Shown: piece by piece, positions 56,706 to 64,000 of the stretch
Numbering within the stretch: the first letter of the stretch is position 1
Layout: the number at the start of each line of letters is the position of its first letter
Assembly: GCA_947579665.1 (NCBI GenBank)
Contig: CANPUZ010000033.1
Location: forward strand, 62,001-126,000
Reading direction: 5' to 3'
Length of the DNA stretch: 64,000 bases
Origin: Sympetrum striolatum
Lineage: Eukaryota; Arthropoda; Insecta; Odonata; Libellulidae
Notes under the pieces: model-generated
Databases searched by the model: none
What the model was told of the DNA's origin: nothing
What the model saw: the letters and a program-made list of their open reading frames with translations, nothing else
Program-made: the position numbers and the translations under genes

Positions 56706-59505
56706 CATAGGTTCCCAACCTTTTTTGAGTCAGGGCCCACTTTTTCAGTCAATAATTTGATAGCGGCCCCCTTAGGTTAACTACATTGTACATGCAATAT
56801 ATTGAAAAACAAGAACAAATTTTTAATTTTCTTTAATCTTAAGATAATGAAATATGGAAGTATTGTTGAAGATTGAAATATGTTATTAATAATTAATATA
56901 ATATTATTAATGAGACAGCTGAGCTTGATGCGATGAAACTAATGTATTAATATTTGGTGTAATTTTTGTCATTAATAACCTTAAGTCACCGCGTTCCACT
57001 ATTGAAAACCTGTTTCTTTTCTTAGTTAATAGATTGGTCACCATGCTAAACCCTCTTTCTGCTAAATATGAGGACGGAAAAGCAATGAAAAATTTCTTTA
57101 CTGCAGCCCATAAGGCTGGGTATAATATTGGAATTTGATGTTGAAGCCGAAATTCTTGATACCCATATTTAATTTAAATTTCAACTCTTCATTTGTTGAC
57201 AATTCGATAAAATCCTCCTGAATTTTGATTTGAATGATCAAAGGGAAGGGAATGATTTGAATTTGATCAAATTTGATCAAATTCAAATAATTTCCTTGCA
57301 GTTTGTTTCATTAAATTTGTTGTATAAATCTGTCAAATAAGCAATATCGCTCTTACATTTCAATAAATTCGCTCCTAATATATCATCTTTTCTTTCAAAA
57401 AACTTCGTAACTGCTTCAAAGAGTTAAAAAAAATCGTTTTAGACAAGTTCCTTTTGACAGCCAACGAACTAACGAAAATTCCTTTTTATTCAAAATAGTG
57501 TTCCAAAACGCCAAAAACAGATTTTCCTTTAGTGTCCATTTCTAACGTTTTTGCGAATAATAAGTTTTGACAAATCCTTTCATCTTTTATGAATCGAACG
57601 TACACCAGAAGTAAAGACTCCTTTTTTCGGCAAAGTAGATTCAACAAGCTGTAATAAAAACTCGGTAGTCTTCAAAAACTCAGCTAGAGAACTCTCCACA
57701 TCCTCGGACATTTCGTCTATTCGCCTCTGCACTGTATTATTGCTCAACGGAATTTTTTTAATTATATCAGACGGTGGCTTATGCAGCACGGTACGCAGAA
57801 CTTCACTCAAAGCTGGAATTATCAATTCTTCACCAATTGTGTGTGGTTTTCCCGATTTAGCAATGAGTAAGGAAATATTATATGACGCACGTAATCCATC
57901 ATTTTCTTCTTTTGATGCGGCCGAAAACATATCACCCAAAGTAGGACGTCTCGAATGTTGATCTCTGAGTATTTGAAAGTAAGATATATTTTTATATTTT
58001 TTCTCAGGATGTATTTCGCTCAAGTACTCTTCATATCGCGAAGGTTTCATAGCTTCATTGGAAAACACCTCATTACCAATGAGGCACTTTAGTAATGTCT
58101 TGTTTGTGGGTGATTGAATGAAACCATATTTTAAATATTCGACATTGTATTGCCTACATTTTTTCTTTGGTTTCGACATGGATCTATATGTAGAAACAAC
58201 ACAATAATATGATTGATAGATACGTACGGAAACATTGTAATTATTAAGAAAATATGTTTCGGAGAAAAAAATTTCCGTATTTACTTATGTAAAAATCAAC
58301 GTAAGGTGAATAATTAATTTGGCAACAATTTGCGTCAGAGCGCGTCAGAGCAGAAATCATAAAAAGTTTTGTTATTATTATTTTCTATTCTCTGTGTCAG
58401 TCATTGTTAAACTTCATTAACCAAACTACGAGTAAAAGCCGATGATGTTATCAGTGTTAACCAAATTCGATACAGTGAAGGTGTTAAGGGTTGAAGTTAA
58501 TCCTTCGACCTGAAGACGCTGACAGGATAGTGAGCGAAACTTAAGTTACCAAGCCATCCTACGCGGACGGACACCCGAAAAATGCAGAGAGCATGTACAA
58601 TGTAATGTCTGCTCCGTCCCTACGCCTTGTTGCTTTTAAGTCTGGTTCTAATCCTCATGGTTAATAAACAGATCATTTTAGAACTCCCCCACCTTCTTAT
58701 TTTCACTTCCAATTCATTGCCCTGTACTTATTTTCATTCCATTTAATCATTACCACATTTTCCTCTCCTTCCGTCATATTCCTACATTCATTTTTCCTAT
58801 AATTTTCAATTACAAATAACGAACTATCCAAAATTGGGAATCTGAAAGCGCTTCACAGCCAAGAACGAAAATTAATTTACAACGTCATTAAGTGTATGTG
58901 GAAGGAGGCCGATGAAGAAATTCAATAAAAGTTTATAAAAGCTTTTGATAGGGTGGTGTCATCAACAGAAACAATCCTTGGGACTACTATGAATATTCCA
59001 AAGTAGAGAGATGATTTAAAATAATCGCTCGGGGAGATGTGTGTTTTTTAATCGGGTTGAGTTTCATTCTCCTTTTGCCAAATAACCTTTATACAGAATT
59101 TTAACGGCAGTTACAATGTCCGTATTTCCATTGTAAACGCACTATTAGCCGCCCTGCAAACATCGTTTCCGCCCCTCTTCTCCGTACTTTCCATTCCGTC
59201 AGTATTCCACGGATTAGGTCAACCCCATTCGTGACGCATCCTTCTGTCACAAGCTTTTGCGAGAGCTGAGAAAGCATTTATAACAATGTTTCTGACACCA
59301 GGCACCAAAAGGCAGTAGCGTCATAAGTTAAAGAATCGAAACAAAGATGTCAGTAATGCCGTCAGTGGCTATTAAATACGCCAAATGCTCAAAGGGGCGG
59401 CGGCTGGACCTCAACGCCCCCTCAATATGACTTGGGCACTGAACGCCCCCCTCAGACTTCTCAGCGCCCACCGGGGGGCGGTAGCGCCCCCGTTGGGAAC
59501 CACTG
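56706..59505 (-). mobile_element. hAT element, internally deleted
   Basis: The right terminus gttgggaaccactg (59492-59505) is the inverse of the left cataggttcccaac (56706-56719), as in hAT ends of the CAGTGGTTCCCAAC type. Between them is a minus-strand hAT transposase with a deleted centre. The flanking 8-mers do not match (ctttagac on the left, cactacat on the right), so the ends may derive from different insertions or one side has been rearranged. Confidence 0.65.
56930..58179 (-). pseudogene. hAT transposase (ZBED/SCAND3-like), central deletion
   Basis: The N-terminal 199 codons are open (58179-57580): MSKPKKKCRQYNVEYLKYGF starts a BED-like zinc-binding segment (only CLIGNEVFSNEAMKPS visible), then HSRRPTLGDMFSA, a DGLRASYNISLLIAKSGKPH helix typical of hAT N-termini, and a run to the first catalytic region, IHKR and a stop. 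After the stop, FAKTLEMDTKGKSVFGVLEH follows in another frame. Then the middle, including most of the RNaseH-like core, is lost. The C-terminal dimerisation region reappears: FIAFPSSYLAERGFSMVTNL and KKRNRFSIVERGDLRLLMTK at about 57085-56960. Domesticated FAM200/ZBED5-type proteins share these motifs, but the breaks here show a dead transposon copy. Confidence 0.78.
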
Positions 59506-59509
59506 CACT

Positions 59510-60850
59510 ACATGCATACTCAAGGTGAGGCCTAACTAACGCTAAGTAACATCGCTCGCGAACTTTTTCTTCGCTCCTACCGACTATTCTTTTAAAGAAG
59601 CCGAGATTCTTAAGTGCTTTTCCACATACATTTTGGATGTGGGCACTCCATGATAGATTATTCGTGAGAGTTAATCCAAGATACTTTACCGATTCTACTG
59701 TCATTAGGTTTACCCCTCGGAGACTGTAAGAATAATCATTTATTATAGATTTACTTTCGAAGAAGTTAACTACCGAACACTTTTCTACATTAAGCTCTAA
59801 TTGCCAATCATCGCACCAGTTCATAATTCTATCTAAGTCGTTCGAAATGGTTAATCTATCCTCTGAACTATCTATTTCCCTTTAAATTACTGTGTCGTCT
59901 GTGAATATCCTAACATTGCTTTCAATGTGATTGTTGAGGTCATTGACGGATACTAAAAATAACAACGGTCCAATTACACTGCCCTGAGGGACGCCCGAGG
60001 TCACCTTAACCAAGTTGGAACTAATACCATCGAGTACTACTCGTTGCTCTCTATCGGTGAGAAAGTCTTTTATCTAGTTAATAACTTCTGCATTGATACC
60101 CGCAACTTCTAATTTGTACAGCAATTTATGATGAGGTACCTTATCGAAAGCCTTCCGGAAATCTAAAAATATCACATCGACTTGCTTATGTTTTTCAGCA
60201 GAGTTTAGAACATCGTGTACTAATAGCGCCAGCTGAGACTCGCAAGAACGAATCTTACGAAAACCGTGTTGATTCCTAATTATGAAATTGGACGTTTCAA
60301 GAAAACCCATTAAAGAGCTAGCTATTATATGTTCCATAATTTTACCGATCAGTGATGTTAAAGATATAGGCCTGTAATTAGCTGGATCGTCCTTAGAGCC
60401 ACTTTTAAATATTGGCGTGACATTCGCAATCTTCCAATCCTTCGGGACCTTTCCTTCACTCAAACTCTTGACAAATATAACTTTAAGAAAAGGTGCTACG
60501 CTCTCCGCAACTTCCTTGAACACTCGAGCCGGTATGTCTTCAGGACCCGGAGCTTTATTCGGTTTAATCTGTTGTAATAGTTTAATGATGCCGTCTTCTC
60601 TGAAGGTGATTTTCGAAATCGATTCAGGTTTATCAACATTCGGGAGATAATTTGATGTATCGTCAGACATGAAAACGCTTCGAAAAAAAATCATTCAAGA
60701 TATTAGCTTTGCCTTTAGCATCGTTTACTATATTACCGCTAGTAAACTTTAAGGAACCAACAGTTTATATGTGATTTAGGCTCTCCATTATCTACCATTC
60801 CAGGGGCAAATATATATTCTTTTTTCCCTCTAGACTGGACGCACCTCATC
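59510..60850 (-). pseudogene. LINE reverse transcriptase (CR1/Jockey-like), cut by hAT terminus
   Basis: Minus-strand order: SLKFTSGNIVNDAKGKANIL (frame shifted from the next part at an 8-T run), IKPNKAPGPEDIPARVFKE, KDWKIANVTPIFKSGSKDDP, ANYRPISLTSLIGKIMEHII, NQHGFRKIRSCESQLALL, IFLDFRKAFDKVPHHKLLYK, a TAG in place of Trp, then GVPQGSVIGPLLF, FTDDTVI (catalytic region, TDD instead of ADD) and VKYLGLTLTNNLSWSAHI to RPHLEYACS, where the frame meets the hAT terminus. No endonuclease domain or 3' UTR is present on this fragment. Confidence 0.82.
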
Positions 60851-61007
60851 TGTCTGGGTGTTGTGAAAAAAATCTTCTTGCTTTAACACAATCTAAGAGA
60901 TTCCACAGGGTTAAGCTATCATTCAAAGATATGTTCCATGTAAACGGTAGACTACAAATGTGTTTTGTGACAGATTACTAACTAAATAAATCCCTATATC
61001 TTTGGAA

Positions 61008-61358
61008 TTATAAGGGTTGGAATAAACATTTTCCACTCTCAAGTTTTTGGCCAAGAATAGATACTGTGTTGTCTTTTGTTCCTATGAAATTAATAATAAT
61101 GATATCACCATTCTTCATTACTATGCAGTTCTCTGGTGGATTGCAGGTTACTTTAAAGTGTTCTATGCTAACTGAAGAGTAGGATGGGGTCATAAAACTT
61201 ATGGGAATAATTTTCTTGCTAACTATTTTGAAATTGCCAGATGTCTTAATATCACTAACTTCACTGAACTTTGATGCATACCTCTGCTCTTCAGTCGGTC
61301 TAATAATTTGCTGTAAAGGATGTTCAGATATTTTTATTTGTTTCTTAATCCCCGGCAA
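61008..61358 (-). CDS. Unrecognised 116-aa ORF, probably mobile-element derived
   Basis: Begins MPGIKKQIKISEHPLQQIIR and contains FKVTCNPPENCIVMKNGDII then NFIGTKDNTVSILGQKL. The pattern 'N-C-(I/V)-M-K-x-G-x-I-x-x-(I/V)-x-N-F' followed by a 'V-x-I-L-G-x-K' strand resembles C-terminal beta-rich segments of uncharacterised proteins often linked to transposons in insects, from memory only. No signal peptide or membrane segment. It sits between two LINE fragments, and its start and stop are not flanked by recognisable splice sites. I do not assign a function. Confidence 0.35.
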   Translation of the reverse strand: MPGIKKQIKISEHPLQQIIRPTEEQRYASKFSEVSDIKTSGNFKIVSKKIIPISFMTPSYSSVSIEHFKVTCNPPENCIVMKNGDIIIINFIGTKDNTVSILGQKLESGKCLFQPL

Positions 61359-61374
61359 TTAATTTACATACTTG

Positions 61375-62905
61375 AATGCATGAAACTTCACAAATATTAA
61401 TCCAAACAAATCACAGGCAATTCTGATCGGGAACCCAATATTATTATCCTCTGTCAATAGAATCAGCCTACCGGCGCTTGAATTAAATGGAACCGCAATC
61501 CAACTCAAAAAAACGGTAAAAAATCTTGGTCTCCACTTGAATGAGACCCTTACATGGTCTGATTATGTCGTGCAAATTTGTAAAAAAGTTAATTACTCGC
61601 TGTATTCACTTCGGCGCTCGGGAAATTTCCTTCCTCCCTCAGTGAAAATACAACTGGTAAACTCTTTAGTTATGCCCCACTTCGACTACTGCGATATAGT
61701 CTATCATGATCTGTCCGGTGAACTAGCTATCAAATTACAGCGCTTACAAAACTCCGCGGTGAGATATATTTTCAACTTAAAAAAGTACGATCACATTTCG
61801 GATTATTACACGAAACTCTCACTACTAAAGCTTGATCTCCGGCGCAAACATCACTTTCTTTGTACCACGAACAAATTTTTATCTACTAAATCTCCCAATT
61901 TTATTCACTCTTTATTTTTGTCTTTGGATTGCATTCATGACCGCAATACAAGAGGTCGCAAACAACTATTGATTCCTCAACATAGAACCGAGATCTTTCA
62001 CAATTCATTTACAGTTACAGCTATTAACCTCTGGAACGCACTTCCCCAAGTAATACAAAACTCATCCACCATTTTTACCTTTAAGCGTAAATGTCACAAT
62101 CATCTCATAACTATCCAAAGCAGAACTTAAATGCACCTAAATTCACAACTCCATCACCCCAACCTTGTTACACAATTGCTTGGTTCTGATCCGCTGCCTC
62201 ATGTCATGAATATATGTACACAATTAACGATTAGTTAACTTAGATTATGTTTTAGTATTTTCCAAATTGCAAGCCGCAGATGTTTTAATCCTTTTGATTT
62301 TCGCACTTCATTTTATTTTTTAATTTAATTTATTATATGTTTTGTTTATTTTCTCTTTTTGTCTTTTAACACTTTCCTATAAACTATGTTATTGATTATT
62401 TTCAGTGTAATAGACCTTTTAATGTATGTTTTTCTTAATGTAATTTCATTTTCTTCATTTCTTTGAGATTTATCTCCCATTGTTCAACGTTTATTTTAAT
62501 TCATCTATAATTAATGTCAGTTTAGTGAAGTTGATTGATTTTATCTGATTGTTTGTAATGCAGTTATGTTTGATCTCCTTTCTTTTTGTACATTTTTTAT
62601 ATTTTCACTGCCTGTCTATCATAACCCTTTTCTTTCTCCTTCATCAAAAATATAATTTTCTATTGTAGATTTCGCAGGTTTTTCACACTCCCCTTCCTGT
62701 GAGTGTTCTCCTGCAGTGGAAAATTTTTTCCTGAGCCTTCAGCTTAGGTTTTTCTAAAAATTCACATACTAGTTTTCTTCGTGTACTTTTGCAAACTATC
62801 TCTTTCTTTCTGTTTCGCATAAGACGATGGGTTAGGTGTAAGAAGAGACTTTCTAGTCTCAATCTCGCCCGAATAAAGTCCATTTATTATTATTATTATT
62901 AAAAT
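61375..62905 (+). mobile_element. 5'-truncated LINE (RT C-terminus and 3' UTR, TTA tail)
   Basis: The open frame starts at about 61399 in NPNKSQAILIGNP, runs LKKTVKNLGLHLNETLTWSD, VNYSLYSLRRSGNFLPPSVK, LVMPHFDYCDIVYHDLSG, NSAVRYIFNLKKYDHISDYY, and ends NLWNALPQVIQ to a stop at 62128. This is the C-terminal third of CR1/Jockey-like pol proteins. A ~750-bp 3' UTR ends cgcccgaataaagtccattt then (TTA)n at about 62884-62903. There are no frameshifts, so the insertion is young compared with its neighbours. Confidence 0.82.
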
Positions 62906-62934
62906 TAGTAACTGATGCGATTTTTAAGATTTTA

Positions 62935-62996
62935 TTAAGGATCTATGTTATCGGGAAAGCGTTAAAATACCCTTTCCCGATAACATAGAACCTTAA
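62935..62996. repeat. Hairpin with 25-bp arms
   Basis: The arm ttaaggatctatgttatcgg then gaaag at 62935-62959 is the inverse of 62972-62996, with one mismatch and a 12-base loop. It lies 30 bp after the LINE's TTA tail. Confidence 0.8.
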
Positions 62997-64000
62997 AACT
63001 TATAATATTATATAATATTTTCAATTCCTTTTTTTTTCCTTAGAGGACCTTCTCGAATTGATGTCGACTTGAAATTTGTATTATCAATATGTTTGCAGAA
63101 TGCAAGCAACTTTTACTCGTTCTTTATAGAGTAAAACCTCGTAAACACTAACCTTGAGGGACAGCGAAATCTAGAGTTTGGGTAAAAGAAACGTGCAAGC
63201 GAAATCGTGACGATTACATTAATATCGCCTAGCTTTTTCACATACACATAAAAAATTAAATATATCAATCACAACAAGTGACAAACAGTAGATATAAATT
63301 GATATCATGGTTTAACTCAATTTTCTTTAGGACTGGAAATCGAGAACATTTTACTGCAAACGTATCGGGCGAAAGATATGATTACATTCATAGGATCTCT
63401 CTATATAGCCAAGCTGATCGTTTCCGGAACCCTGAGGGACAACCCTCTAGCACACCTAAATCGGACATGACTTCTATACGTTTGGGTGACTACAAAGGTC
63501 CAGAATAACGAGTAAAATCCCATTTCATCTCTTCACTCTCATCTGAAGGAAATTCTCTACTTCATTAACATCCTTCTCGCCAAAATAGCAAACGGTGAAT
63601 TAATTATCGACTTCTACGTAGTGACCGACTTTTAATCCATTCTGGTATGAAAACAAAAATTAAGGGTAAATATTAAAGAAACTAATTCGCTTTCGATCTC
63701 CACTCCTATTTCGGTCGGCAGGAGTGTCTTTAACAGCTCCCACTCCTCAGGTACGCCGTCTGCGCTGGCTCATTCCTCAATAGAATTCGAATGAGTCCAC
63801 ACACGAAGCAATTTTTAATATTCCCTCTTCCCAGGAACCGAGCCTTCCCAAGCCGCAGCAGTCGTTCTGACCGCATCTAAGACTGTCCATCTCATCGTAT
63901 TGCACAGCGCAAATCACAGCTGCCACCAAACGAAGCGAATAAAGAATTCTATTTCATGAGCGAAATGGCATGATCTAGAGGCTGAAGCTCGTTGTACTTG
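62997..64000. other. Unassigned right end of the window
   Basis: It contains gagtaaaacctcgtaaacac at about 63129, reminiscent of Tigger-family termini, and twice a cttgagggaca/cctgagggaca motif. No partner end or coding region was seen. Confidence 0.3.

Noticed and set aside
60417..60650. 77-codon + strand frame
   Set aside because: Antisense of the LINE reverse transcriptase.
63120..63500. Additional Tigger-like terminus (gtaaaacctcgtaaac)
   Set aside because: No inverted partner or TA-flanked boundary in the window; too weak to call.

Overview
This is a stretch of eukaryotic nuclear genome. It is AT-rich, with one spliced protein-coding gene surrounded by transposable-element debris. The element types (Tigger/pogo-like DDE element, hAT elements, Jockey/CR1-like LINEs, a Gypsy-type gag, tRNA-headed SINEs, long introns of low-complexity AT sequence) fit an arthropod, probably one with a large repeat-rich genome. 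I cannot name the species.

Left end (1-15,100): eight + strand exons (3761-14842) encode the C-terminal ~605 residues of a DH-PH Rho guanine-nucleotide exchange factor of the PLEKHG type, ending in a TGA stop at 14840 with a polyadenylation signal at 15081. The 5' end of the gene lies left of the window or was not recognised. Its introns hold a 3.15-kb Tigger-like transposon (332-3485, upstream of the first exon seen), a hAT 5' end (6797-7925) and a nest of three elements: a TTAA-flanked element (10383-12391) containing a deleted Tigger copy (10820-12230), which itself contains a third TIR element. One exon (8045-8139) is a base short of its reading frame at an A7 run, and the DH helix that normally contacts the GTPase has an unusual sequence.

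Middle (15,100-48,000): 15-25 kb is almost featureless AT-rich DNA. Then come a LINE 3' end (25.5-26.0 kb), a decayed Jockey-like LINE (26.6-30.4 kb) with a 161-bp insertion flanked by a 13-bp target duplication, a tRNA-like sequence (33.2 kb), an APE-type endonuclease ORF probably from a mobile element (33.7-34.4 kb), a CpG-richer segment that may hold a 5' exon (37.5-38.4 kb), a hAT MITE with 8-bp TSD (39.7 kb), a LINE endonuclease fragment (42.3-43.0 kb), a possible LTR with primer-binding site (44.2-44.9 kb) and a SINE with a perfect 14-bp TSD (47.4 kb).

Right end (49,000-64,000): mostly mobile DNA. Two sets of inverted termini with related sequence appear nested (49026-54669 around 50218-53823) and enclose a 317-bp tandem repeat, a CA microsatellite and a second hAT 5' end with its first coding exons. 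A ~214-bp foldback sits at 55.1 kb. Then come a broken Gypsy-type gag, an internally deleted hAT transposase, a LINE reverse transcriptase cut by the hAT terminus, an unrecognised 116-aa ORF and a 5'-truncated LINE with a TTA-repeat tail. I found no operon, CRISPR array or clearly new multi-gene system. The novelty is in the nested mobile elements and in the divergent RhoGEF.
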